A stretch of DNA of 64,000 bases from NCBI GenBank assembly GCA_964247725.1, contig CAXTVM010000006.1, positions 43,705 through 107,704 of the forward strand, given 5' to 3'. The position numbers were made by a program, and so were the translations under genes. The DNA comes from Lichenicola sp964247725 (GTDB taxonomy: Bacteria; Pseudomonadota; Alphaproteobacteria; Acetobacterales; Acetobacteraceae). Each line of letters begins with the position of its first letter. The stretch's first letter is position 1. Positions 46,222 through 55,201 of this stretch are shown here, in pieces. The notes under the pieces are model-generated. The model saw only the letters and a list, made by a program, of their open reading frames with translations, made no database searches and had not been told where the DNA came from.

Positions 46222-46262
46222 ACCACAGCCAACGCTGGCTAGGCCCTGAGAGCTCTCGCGAC

Positions 46263-48749
46263 ATGAGAGAGTCTGCGTTATTCGTCGAGGCTGCGGCAAC
46301 AGAAGCTGACAGGCCTTCAATCCAGCTGATCTGGCCGGCGCCGCTGGCCGCTGAATGGCGGATGATTCTCACTCGGCCCGACGCCGCCATAGTTCCCGGC
46401 GATCTGCCGGAGACGGGTCACTGGCGTCGTGCTAACGCACCCGGCACCGCATTACAGGCGCTTCGAGACGACAATGCAGCGTCGACTGGGACGATATGGC
46501 CGCTCCACGATCACGATGTTTGGTATCAGGCTACGATCCATCTCGTACACGGCGATGGGCTGAGGTTCAACGGTTTGGCTGGGCTTGCCGAGGTCTGGAT
46601 GGACGACGAGCCGATCGCCTCGTCATCGAATATGTTCGTGTCCATGACGATCCGAACGAAGATGGCTGGCAGGATCGTTCTCTCGATACGCTTTAAGTCC
46701 CTGAGCAAGGCTCTCGAGCGCAGTTGCGGTCGGGCGCGCTGGCGGACTCGATTGGTGACGTCCAATGGCATCAGGTCCTATCGTCAGACGCTGCTGGGAC
46801 ACATGCCGGGATGGTGTCCGGCCATTCACGCAGTCGGACCTTACCGCCCGATCGAGCACCTCAGGGGTGCCGGCATGCTGCAGCGATGCTCGCTCAGCGC
46901 GGCCATGCGCGATGGCGACGGGGTGCTGTCTGTGAAGCTGGTGTTCCTGGAGGCTGTCCACCCGCAGATGCAGCTGACGGTCCGGCTGGATCATCACGTC
47001 ACCATGCTGCGATGCCTAGACTCGCAGACGTTCGCAGGCGAAGTGATCATCGCCGAGCCGGAACTCTGGTGGCCACATACCCATGGCGAGCCGAAGCTCT
47101 ACGGCGTGTTCCTCAGCGACGGCGCCACCGAGCTGCACCTGGGAAATACCGGCTTCCGCCACCTCCGGCTGGTCGGCGGCGAAGACGATGGTGGCTTCCA
47201 GCTGGAAATCAACGGAACGCCGGTCTTCTGCCGAGGCGCCTGCTGGACCAGTGCCGATCTTGTCGGCCTGAGAAGCGACCGGGACACCTACATGCCGTGG
47301 CTGCGGCTGGCCCGGGATGCCGGCATGAACATGATCCGGATCGGCGGCACCATGCTCTACGAGAGCCGCTCCCTGCACGATCTGTGCGACGAGCTCGGCA
47401 TCCTGGTCTGGCAAGACCTGATGTTCGCCAATCTCGACTATCCAATGGAGGATGCGGCGTTCCAGCAGAGCGTGGTCCTCGAGATCGAGCAGCTTGTCGA
47501 ACGTTTGGCCGCCAGCCCATCATTCGTCGTCTTGTGCGGCGGTTCCGAGATGGCGCAGCAGGCGACGATGTTGGGACTGCCGGCGGACCGGCGAGCGTTA
47601 CCGTTTCTGGAAGTGGTCCTGCCGGAGTTCGTCGCCGGCCTGAAGCCGGACCTTGTCTATGTCCCCAACTCTCCGTGGGGCGGGCCGCTGCCGATCAACG
47701 TCAATGTCGGTGTAGCTCATTATTACGGGATCGGCGCCTATGAACGCCCTTTGGAGGATGCACGTCGGGCTGGCGTGCGGTTCGCCGCCGAATGCCTCGC
47801 TTTCGCCAACCCGCCCCATCCGGCTTCCGTCACCCCAAATGCCGGGGTCGACGGCCCACGTGATCCCGGAACCAGCTGGACCTTCGCCGACACCCGCGAC
47901 TTCTACCTGCGCCTGCTCTACCTGGTCGATCCGTCGCGGCTTCGTGCCGAGGATCCGCACCGTTATCTCGACCTGTCCCGGGCCGTGACCGCTGATCTGA
48001 TGGAGGCCGTCTTCGCCGAATGGCGTCGGCCGGCCTCGAGCTGTGCCGGCGGCCTCGTCTGGCAGTTGCAGGACCTCGCTCCAGGAAGCGGATGGGGCGT
48101 CATCGACAGCAGCGGCTGCCCCAAGGCGGCGTGGCACGGCCTCTGTCGCGTCCTGGCGCCGATCCAGGTTCTGATCTCCGACGAGGGCGTCAACGGCCTG
48201 GAGGTCCACGTCCTGAACGAGACCGCGCGACCTCTGTCTGCGACAATCCAGCTCCGCTGCCTTGGTCACGCCTCGATGCCGATCCTCGCCGCCGATCGCA
48301 CCATCATCGTACCGGCCCGCGGCAGTCTGTCCCTATCGAGCCATGTCCTCTGCGATGGTTTCTTCGACATCACCAGGACCTACCGATTCGGACCGGCCGA
48401 GCATCTCGTCACCGTGGCCACGCTACGCTGCGACATCTCGGGCAGGCTGATGTCCCAGGCGTTCCACTTTCCCGTCGGCCGCGCCCTGCCGCCCGATGAT
48501 CTCGGCCTGGTCGCGGATCTCGTCTGCCGCGAGAACAGCTGGCTGCTCGAAGTTACGACGAAACGCTTTGCGCAAGCCGTCCACTTCGAGATCGACGGTT
48601 ACCGTCCCGATCTCGACTGGTTCCATCTGCCACCGTCGGAAACCCGATGCATCGCGTTGTCTCCCCTTATGAAATCGGGTCATCCGCCCCGGGGACGGGT
48701 CCATGCCCTCAATGGTCGGACCCCGGTGCCGATGCGGGCGCGCCCATGA
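46263..48749 (+). CDS. GH2 family beta-mannosidase-like protein
   Basis: An 828-residue GH2-clan protein. N-terminal jelly-roll (ATIHLVHGDGLRFNGLAGLA then EVWMDDEPIAS), immunoglobulin-like and TIM-barrel domains are present. Barrel landmarks are GTPVFCRGACWTSADLV, DAGMNMIRIGGTMLYES, and GILVWQDLMFANLDYP. The acid/base Glu position is in VVLCGGSEMAQQ (about residue 428) and the nucleophile position in VRFAAECLAF (about 510). The GNNE seen in standard mannosidases is GGSE here. There is no signal peptide, so it would act in the cytoplasm, perhaps on lipid-linked intermediates, or have another role. Start ATG 46263; the stop overlaps the next start (ATGA). Confidence 0.85.
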   Translation: MRESALFVEAAATEADRPSIQLIWPAPLAAEWRMILTRPDAAIVPGDLPETGHWRRANAPGTALQALRDDNAASTGTIWPLHDHDVWYQATIHLVHGDGLRFNGLAGLAEVWMDDEPIASSSNMFVSMTIRTKMAGRIVLSIRFKSLSKALERSCGRARWRTRLVTSNGIRSYRQTLLGHMPGWCPAIHAVGPYRPIEHLRGAGMLQRCSLSAAMRDGDGVLSVKLVFLEAVHPQMQLTVRLDHHVTMLRCLDSQTFAGEVIIAEPELWWPHTHGEPKLYGVFLSDGATELHLGNTGFRHLRLVGGEDDGGFQLEINGTPVFCRGACWTSADLVGLRSDRDTYMPWLRLARDAGMNMIRIGGTMLYESRSLHDLCDELGILVWQDLMFANLDYPMEDAAFQQSVVLEIEQLVERLAASPSFVVLCGGSEMAQQATMLGLPADRRALPFLEVVLPEFVAGLKPDLVYVPNSPWGGPLPINVNVGVAHYYGIGAYERPLEDARRAGVRFAAECLAFANPPHPASVTPNAGVDGPRDPGTSWTFADTRDFYLRLLYLVDPSRLRAEDPHRYLDLSRAVTADLMEAVFAEWRRPASSCAGGLVWQLQDLAPGSGWGVIDSSGCPKAAWHGLCRVLAPIQVLISDEGVNGLEVHVLNETARPLSATIQLRCLGHASMPILAADRTIIVPARGSLSLSSHVLCDGFFDITRTYRFGPAEHLVTVATLRCDISGRLMSQAFHFPVGRALPPDDLGLVADLVCRENSWLLEVTTKRFAQAVHFEIDGYRPDLDWFHLPPSETRCIALSPLMKSGHPPRGRVHALNGRTPVPMRARP

Positions 48750-50809
48750 TCCCGGTCAGCTTCGATGGCTGTTTCGGCTGGCTGCACCCGGGGCGGGGTA
48801 GCAGGGGCGTCGTCCTGTGCGCTGCGTTCGGCCACGAAAACATGATCGCCCATCGCGGCTGGAGACGGCTTGCCGAGGAGCTGGCCTCCCAAAATTTCCA
48901 TGTCCTTCGTTTCGACTATCCGGGAACCGGAGATTCCGGCGGCAGCGAGGACGATCCGGACCGTCTGGACGCCTGGCGTGCCAGCGTCGTGTCTGCGGTT
49001 CGCCATCTGCAATCAGTATCAGGAGCCCGGGAGATCATCCTGGTGGGGCTTCGGCTGGGAGCGACCCTAGCGGTTCTGGCGGCGGAGGAATTGGGCGTGG
49101 TCACGGCGGTGGCCTGTCTGGCACCGATCCTCACGGGCAAGTCGTACCTGCGTGAACTGCGCCTCCGTGCCAACGGCTGGCGCGAGGCCAACCTGCATAC
49201 GCCCGACCCGCAGCCGCCCGATCATCTAGACATTCTGGGCGACCGGCTGGCCGGGCAGACCCTTCGCGACCTGCTGCGGATCGACCTGAGCCGGATCAGG
49301 CGGTCTCCCAGCCACGTCCTGCTCATGGGTGCCGGAGCCGGACCGGTCGCTTCGGCCGTCGCCGACAATTACCGCTCGCTCGGTTGCAGGGTGACTATGG
49401 AGGACTTCCCGGGTCTGAGCGATTTTCTGGAAGACTCAATTTCGAGCAGGATCCCGCTGGAAGCGTTCGCGACGCTGGTCGAATGGTGCACCTGCCGTGT
49501 GCCGGAACGGCTGCTGGATCAGGAACGTGTCAGCAATCCTCCGGCACCACCCCGTCAAGCCGACAGACTGGTTCTTCATGATGCGGCTATGACCGAGCGG
49601 GCGGTCGAGTTCGGCCCGTTGGGACATCTGTTCGCCATCCTCTGCCAGCCAAGGGTGGATGCAGGCCATGACATGAGCCCGGTCATCATGCTCAACACCG
49701 GCTTTGGGCGTCATACCGGGGATGGCCGCGTCTTCACGATCCTGGCCAGGCGCCTCGCAGCCGCGGGCATCCCGTCGCTGCGCATGGATCTCGCCGGCCT
49801 CGGCGACAGCCGAGGCGTCGGCGGCGACGATGCCAAGCCCTACGCCCCCGGCACATCGCAGGACGTGAAGAGCGCAATCGATCTTCTGGAGCGTGCCGGC
49901 TATCGCGACCCGTACCTCATCGGGATATGCTCGGGTGCTTACGCGGCCTTCCATGCCGCCCTCGAAGACCCGCGTATTCGCGGCCTCGTCCTCGTCAACA
50001 TCCAGTCGTTCCTCTGGAAACAGGGATCGTCACTGAAGGTCACCAGCGGGCAGCAGCGACGTCCGCTCGGCTTCTACCTGCAGGCGATGGCCAAACGCAG
50101 CGCGTGGCGCCGGCTTTGCCGCAGGGAGGTCGCTGTCGGCGCCATCGCGCTGGCGCTCGGCCGGCGGTCGCTGACGATCGTCCGCAACCGGCTGCTGGCG
50201 TTGCTGGAACAACTTCTCGGCTTCCAGACATCGGCCGGCCGGGTCAGACGCTCGTTCCGGAACCTGAACTCGAGGGGCGTGCAGGTCAGCATGTTCTATA
50301 GCGAGAGCGATCCGGGGCTAGCTGAACTTGCGGTGCATTTCGGCCGCGACGGACACCGCCTCCAGGATCTCGAAAACCTCAGGCTGCATCGTCTCGACGC
50401 CGCGGATCACGCCTTGTTCGATCACACCGCACGCTTGAGGTTCGTCGAGATGGTGCTCGACCTCATGCGATGTCGGGCCCCGAACTCAGGCGGATCATGG
50501 GAGCCGGCCAGAACGCACGTGCCGTATCAGGAGCGCCACGCTCTCATGGCCCCGGGAGACACGCATCCGCGTTCAGGCCGCCAGATCAACGATCATGTCG
50601 TAGAGGCGGCCTCTCGCCGCCGGCAACGGCTGATGCCGCTGCCCGAACGCATCGCGCTCCAGGAAGTGCCCGGTCAGCCGCAGCCCGTCCCGCCAATCCG
50701 CGGGGGTGCCGGGATCGTCCTGGTCCAGGAGGAAGTTCGGCAGCCGCAGCAGCCGTTCGCGCCAGAGACCCGCACCCTGCCCGGACACCGCCCGCCCAGT
50801 TCGCGGTGA
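48746..50809 (+). CDS. Tandem alpha/beta hydrolase protein lacking canonical serine nucleophiles
   Basis: A 687-residue protein with two alpha/beta hydrolase domains. Domain 1 (about 1-250) has GWLHPGRGSRGVVLCAAFGH, FDYPGTGDSGG and the nucleophile elbow VGLRLGATLA, where Arg sits at the Ser position. Domain 2 (about 290-590) has MLNTGFGRHTGDGRVF, RMDLAGLGDSRG and elbow LIGICSGAYAA, with Cys at that position; DAADHALFD supplies a His. Relatives occur beside exosortase and polysaccharide loci. The last 80 residues run antisense into recO (overlap 50573-50809) and have a recO-shadow composition, so the functional protein probably ends near 50500 in homologues. Last gene of the run. Confidence 0.8.
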   Translation: MIPVSFDGCFGWLHPGRGSRGVVLCAAFGHENMIAHRGWRRLAEELASQNFHVLRFDYPGTGDSGGSEDDPDRLDAWRASVVSAVRHLQSVSGAREIILVGLRLGATLAVLAAEELGVVTAVACLAPILTGKSYLRELRLRANGWREANLHTPDPQPPDHLDILGDRLAGQTLRDLLRIDLSRIRRSPSHVLLMGAGAGPVASAVADNYRSLGCRVTMEDFPGLSDFLEDSISSRIPLEAFATLVEWCTCRVPERLLDQERVSNPPAPPRQADRLVLHDAAMTERAVEFGPLGHLFAILCQPRVDAGHDMSPVIMLNTGFGRHTGDGRVFTILARRLAAAGIPSLRMDLAGLGDSRGVGGDDAKPYAPGTSQDVKSAIDLLERAGYRDPYLIGICSGAYAAFHAALEDPRIRGLVLVNIQSFLWKQGSSLKVTSGQQRRPLGFYLQAMAKRSAWRRLCRREVAVGAIALALGRRSLTIVRNRLLALLEQLLGFQTSAGRVRRSFRNLNSRGVQVSMFYSESDPGLAELAVHFGRDGHRLQDLENLRLHRLDAADHALFDHTARLRFVEMVLDLMRCRAPNSGGSWEPARTHVPYQERHALMAPGDTHPRSGRQINDHVVEAASRRRQRLMPLPERIALQEVPGQPQPVPPIRGGAGIVLVQEEVRQPQQPFAPETRTLPGHRPPSSR

Positions 50810-51316
50810 GACGAAGGCCAGGCCGTCGACCGCCCCGCTGACCGCGCAGCAGGACAAATCGAGCCCGTAGCCGAGATCGGCCAACAGGACGGTCTCCCAA
50901 CGCACCAGCGCCCCCGGCCCGAGCGCCGCGCCCGCCTTCAGGTCAAGGCTGAGCAGGGTCATCAGGCGGGCAAGGCCGTGGAACAGGCCCGGATGCGGCT
51001 CGCGCTCCGGCAGCGCCCCGTCAGCGAGCGCGCAGGCGGAACTCAGCAGAGCCAGCGGCAGCGCGTCCTGCAGCAGCCGTGCTGCGGACGGATGCACCAA
51101 TTCGGCAGTAAGGCTCCCGAGCTGCTCTGGCAGCCTGGCGAACCAGCGCGCCGTTACCAGGTTGCCGGCCTGCCAGGTCGCGACCTGCGCACGTGAGGCC
51201 CCGCCGCGAACCAAGCCGCGGTACGCCCCGACCTCCTCGGCCAGCACGTGCGCCACCACGCTGCCCTCGCCGTAGGACGAGGCGGCGAGCACGATCGCCG
51301 GGGCCTCCCACTCCAT
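50573..51316 (-). CDS. recO: DNA repair protein RecO
   Basis: A 247-residue RecO, the recombination mediator that works with RecF/RecR to load RecA. The N-terminal OB-fold reads IVLAASSYGEGSVVAHVLAE and GAYRGLVRGGASRAQVATWQ with LVTARWFARLPEQLG. The helical domain contains ALVRWETVLLADLGYGLDLS, and RLLRLPNFLL follows. The usual zinc cysteines are reduced, with only Cys-Cys in DLSCCAVSG. Placed 18 bases after tsf on the same strand. Its 3' third is overlapped by the rightward hydrolase frame. Confidence 0.92.
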   Translation of the reverse strand: MEWEAPAIVLAASSYGEGSVVAHVLAEEVGAYRGLVRGGASRAQVATWQAGNLVTARWFARLPEQLGSLTAELVHPSAARLLQDALPLALLSSACALADGALPEREPHPGLFHGLARLMTLLSLDLKAGAALGPGALVRWETVLLADLGYGLDLSCCAVSGAVDGLAFVSPRTGRAVSGQGAGLWRERLLRLPNFLLDQDDPGTPADWRDGLRLTGHFLERDAFGQRHQPLPAARGRLYDMIVDLAA

Positions 51317-51334
51317 CAGCGGAGTGGTGCCGGC

Positions 51335-52288
51335 TCACGTCGCGGTAGGCTCCGGTTCGGCCCCCTGCGCCTTGGGCTGCGGCACGCCGGAGACCGCCGC
51401 GACCTCGGCTGCGAAGTCCGAGCTCTCCCGCTCGATGCCTTCGCCGAGCTGGAAGCGGTCGAAGCCGATCAGGGTGCCACCGGCCTTCTTGACCACCGCC
51501 TTTACCCGGCTCTCACCGTCATGCACCCAGACCTGCTCCAGCAGCACCACCTCCTCGTAGTACTTCCGAACCCGTCCATCAACCATCTTCTCGATGATCG
51601 CCTCGGGCTTGCCCGAGGCCCGCGCCTGCTCGACCAGCACCGCGCGCTCGCGCTCCAGCGCCGCCGGATCGACCGCATCGATGTCGAGCGCCGCCGGTCG
51701 CGTCGCGGCGACATGCATGCCGACCTGGCGTCCCAGCAGCTCCAGCGCGTCGCTCTCCGATGGCGCCTCGATCGCCGCCAGCACCGCGATCTTGCCGATG
51801 CCGGGACGCAGCGCCGAATGCACGTAGGTCGCTACCACACCCGAGGCCACCCGCAGCACGCGGGCACGGCGCAACGTCATGTTCTCGCCGATCGTCGCGA
51901 TCAACTTGGTCAGCTCCTCGGCGACGGTGCCGTCGGCGCCCGGCAGCCTGGCCGACCGGATCGCTTCCACGTCCTCGCCGACCTCGAGCGCCACCCGAGC
52001 CACGCTCTGCACGAACGCCTGGAACTGCTCGTTGCGGGCGACGAAGTCGGTCTCGGCATTGACCTCGACCATCGCCGCCGCCTGCGGCGCGGAGGCCACC
52101 GCCACCAGGCCCTCGGCCGCCACCCGGCCCGACTTCTTCGCCGCCGCTGCCAGTCCCTTGGTGCGCAGCCAGTCGACCGCCTGCTCGATGTCGCCGCCGG
52201 TCTCGCCCAGCGCCTTCTTGCAATCCATCATGCCGGCGCCGGTCTTCTCGCGCAGATCCTTCACCAGGGCCGCCGTGATCACCGCCAT
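51335..52288 (-). CDS. tsf: Translation elongation factor Ts
   Basis: A 317-residue EF-Ts, the nucleotide exchange factor for EF-Tu. The N-terminal UBA-like domain (VKDLREKTGAGMMDCKKAL) and the exchange core with VNAETDFVARNEQFQAFVQS are unmistakable; GIGKIAVLAAIE and EKMVDGRVRKYYEEVVLLEQ complete the dimerisation domains. ATG at 52288 follows GGAGAG about 8 bases upstream and gives the standard MAVITAALV start. The C-terminus carries an unusual Pro/Ala/Glu/Thr tail. It follows rpsB, as in most bacteria. Confidence 0.97.
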   Translation of the reverse strand: MAVITAALVKDLREKTGAGMMDCKKALGETGGDIEQAVDWLRTKGLAAAAKKSGRVAAEGLVAVASAPQAAAMVEVNAETDFVARNEQFQAFVQSVARVALEVGEDVEAIRSARLPGADGTVAEELTKLIATIGENMTLRRARVLRVASGVVATYVHSALRPGIGKIAVLAAIEAPSESDALELLGRQVGMHVAATRPAALDIDAVDPAALERERAVLVEQARASGKPEAIIEKMVDGRVRKYYEEVVLLEQVWVHDGESRVKAVVKKAGGTLIGFDRFQLGEGIERESSDFAAEVAAVSGVPQPKAQGAEPEPTAT

Positions 52289-52404
52289 CTTGCTCTCCAT
52301 CAACCGGTTCGGCGCCATCCGGCCGCGGCCGGGGCGCATCGCCGTGGGTCAGACACTGAAAGCAGCCGCGGCACCCGGACCCGCCGGACACCGCGGCCCG
52401 CGGC

Positions 52405-53211
<807 letters not shown>

Positions 53212-53297
53212 AGGCGTGCTCCCTATCCTACTGGTTGAGCCTCCGCGGGCGCTCCGTCCGTTCCCGGACACCAGAGGCCAGCCCCGCGTGCGAATTA

Positions 53298-53319
53298 CCG
53301 GCCGTCGGCCGACGACCGG
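53298..53319 (-). promoter_or_regulatory. Near-perfect 22-base palindrome in the rpsB leader
   Basis: CCGGCCGTCGG pairs with CCGACGACCGG with a single mismatch. It lies about 90 bases before the rpsB start and directly downstream of a possible -10 box. In a transcript starting nearby it would form a 5' hairpin. S2 is known to regulate its own mRNA through the leader in other bacteria, so it may be part of such control, but the match to a known leader was not tested. Confidence 0.35.
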
Positions 53320-53349
53320 TTATATGGTCGAAACCGCAGCCCCACGCAA
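53319..53349 (-). promoter_or_regulatory. Possible rpsB promoter
   Basis: Read leftwards, TTGCGT (53349-53344) and TATAAC (53324-53319) resemble -35 and -10 boxes. The 19-base spacer is longer than ideal, so this is a weak prediction; its position about 110 bases ahead of rpsB is sensible. Confidence 0.3.
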
Positions 53350-53354
53350 GCATG

Positions 53355-53430
53355 AGCCATCACAGCAGTCGCATGTCGGAGCGTGTTCGGGATGGGGATC
53401 CCTGTGGTGATCTCGGTGTGTTCATAAGTC
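53355..53430 (-). other. 5S-rRNA-like scrap
   Basis: Read leftwards, GGGATCCCCATCCCGAACACG resembles the most conserved 5S rRNA segment (GATCCCATCCCGAACTCGG in many alphaproteobacteria), and CTGTGATGGCTCATGC 25 bases later is like the GCCGATGGTACTGC stretch at a similar distance. The first half of a 5S gene does not align convincingly and no 23S is adjacent. It is either a decayed 5S copy or chance; no functional rRNA is claimed. Confidence 0.25.
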
Positions 53431-53877
53431 GTTGAAGACCATGACGGCTGACATCGGGAACAACGGCAGGCTGAGCGAAAGCTCGACTGCCGAATGCTTG
53501 ATCTTCGGCGACTTCCGCCCTCCCATGAACCTCGGGGGGTATCCCTGCCGTAATGACGTCGTCCAGAACCGGCTTGATCGCCTCGTCCAGGGCGGGGATA
53601 CCCGAACGGCATGAGCACCAGCTACGAGTGCAGCGCGCTTGCCGCCTTGGACAGCGCCAAGAAGCCACCCCAGTCCACGCCGCCTGAGTTCGCCCGGACG
53701 AGATGCTCCGACCGGCTTATCGTGCAGCAGACCGGCGACTTGTCGAGCACGGCGCCGCCTATCACGCTCCCGAGCGGACGCGACGATTTCGTTTCGATTC
53801 CAGATGATCGTGGCCTCGTCGAGCACGGCGAGCGGAAAAGGCAGGCCGGTCTGCCGAGCCAGCGCCTGATCCGTCCC
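53431..53877. other. Decayed DNA between rpsB leader and integrase remnant
   Basis: Short leftward frames with some protein-like phrases (IPALDEAIKPVLDDVITAGI near 53600-53540; LPFPLAVLDEATIIWNRNEI near 53850-53790) in different frames. No family could be named. Probably cargo or flank of the lost integrative element whose integrase remnant lies next to it. Confidence 0.4.
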
Positions 53878-54667
53878 TCAATCCCGGGGTTGGGATACCA
53901 GGACCACGGCGAGCTGCCTGGGACCTCCGGCCGCCTGCCGCAGCCTTGCCATCGTGCCAAACGCGGCGAGACGGTTCCTCCATCGCGCGCCGCGCGCCTC
54001 GCCGGAGCGGGTGGCCGTGAGCGCTATGCCATCACACCGCGAAAGCCGATCAAGGACGCGCAGGCGCCTCCAGGGCCGTGCGGCATGGTGCTGCACCCGC
54101 GCCACCTGGAACCGCGGCGCAAGGACGTGCTGCAGGTTGCCCTTCCAGGCCGCAGGGTTCTCCCCCATGCGCCAGTCCGCTGCTTCGCATAGTCCAGGAT
54201 CGTCTCCAGCCACCCGCGCGGCCGGCTAACCGTCTCCGGCTTGGCCTTCCAGATCGGCATCAGCGCATCAAGTACGCCGGCGGCGAGCGTGGCCCTCCAC
54301 CGCGCCGTGCTTTCGCGCGGCGGCCAGCCCGCCCCCTTGGCGGCGATGCAAGCGGCAGCGACCATGCGGAGGGTGATGCCCTCTTGTCCCTCCTTAGCCG
54401 CGGCGGGCTGCTTCTGGTCCGGGGCATTGAGGCCGCGATGCGGCTGCTTCCCGTGCCGCGGCCGCAGCCCGCCGCGCGGCCGCCAGGGTGACGTCGGCGG
54501 CCGTGCCCAGGCCCATCCGGTGCTCGCGTCCGGTCGATGGGCTCGCGTACCAAAAACCACGACCGCCCAATCGGCTGGACGCGCAGCCAGAGGCCGCCGC
54601 CGCCATGCATCCCGGGCCTTGCCCTGATGACGGCCACCGCCGTCAGCCGTCCCGCCTCTCTGATCAT
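53878..54667 (-). pseudogene. Tyrosine integrase (DUF4102/P4-type) remnant beside tRNA-Ser
   Basis: Leftward pieces in changing frames. The N-terminal DUF4102 domain reads GRLTAVAVIRARPGMHGGGG and WLRVQPIGRSWFLVRE, then MGLGTAADVTLAAARRAAAA. Next are ITLRMVAAACIAAKGAGWPP and ARWRATLAAGVLDALMPIWK then AKPETVSRPRGWLETILDYA. Then GENPAAWKGNLQHVLAPRFQ and ALTATRSGEARGARW, which is the first catalytic Arg region. The final catalytic H-x-x-R and Tyr are missing. Several frameshifts make it inactive. It starts 144 bases from the 3' end of tRNA-Ser, the usual integration site for such elements. Confidence 0.8.
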
Positions 54668-54810
54668 CCTGCATCCAGGATACGTCCTGGTATGCGGTTG
54701 AAAGCGCGCGTATGGGCGTCGGTGGGACGCGATGCGGCACGACCGGGCCAGCAACATCGGCGTCAGGATTGAGCTTCTGACGCCATGGGAACCGTCCGGA
54801 GACGTCGTTC

Positions 54811-54900
54811 TGGCGGATGGGGTGGGATTCGAACCCACGGCAGGCTTGCACCTGCGGCGGTTTTCAAGACCGCTGCCTTAAACCACTCGGCCACCCATCC
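54811..54900 (-). tRNA. tRNA-Ser (anticodon UGA), CCA encoded
   Basis: Read leftwards from 54900 the sequence starts GGATGGGTGGCCGAGTGG, has the anticodon arm GCGGT-CTTGAAA-ACCGC (anticodon TGA), a long variable arm (CGCAGGTGCAAGCCTGCCG), the T arm GTGGGTTCGAATCCCAC and the acceptor end CCCCATCC. Discriminator G and CCA follow (54814-54811). The acceptor pairs GGATGGG/CCCATCC. Long variable arm and G73 are typical of tRNA-Ser. Confidence 0.97.
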
Positions 54901-55201
54901 GAAACAGTCCGATCATGCCTCAGGTGCGCGGCACCTTCATAGACCTTGCCGGCGCTCCCGCGCGGCGGATACCGGGAACGAGAGCGTCGATCGCGGCCAG
55001 GATCGTCGCGGGGCCACGGTCGTTCGTCGCCACAAGTGAGCGGATCGATGACGCGGGTCGGCAACCGCCAGATCGCCGCCACGCGCCGGACGGCTGCATC
55101 CCGGCACGGCCCCGCCACGTTGGCCCGTCGACGGCGGACCATGACGGTGGCATGACATCCGGGTCCGGCGCCGCGGGCTTGGCGGCCGGCAGGTTTCTTG
55201 C
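54901..55201. other. Intergenic, nothing recognised
   Basis: About 300 bases between tRNA-Ser and the ATP-grasp gene. Small open frames exist on both strands but have no start signals or recognisable products. Promoters for both flanking genes must lie here; none is clear. Confidence 0.4.

Noticed and set aside
53385..53400. attR copy of the tRNA-Ser end (GGATGGGG shared with 54815-54822)
   Set aside because: Only eight bases match, as expected by chance in GC-rich DNA.
53355..53430. Functional 5S rRNA gene
   Set aside because: Only the central conserved piece resembles 5S; the outer helices do not pair and no 23S gene is near.
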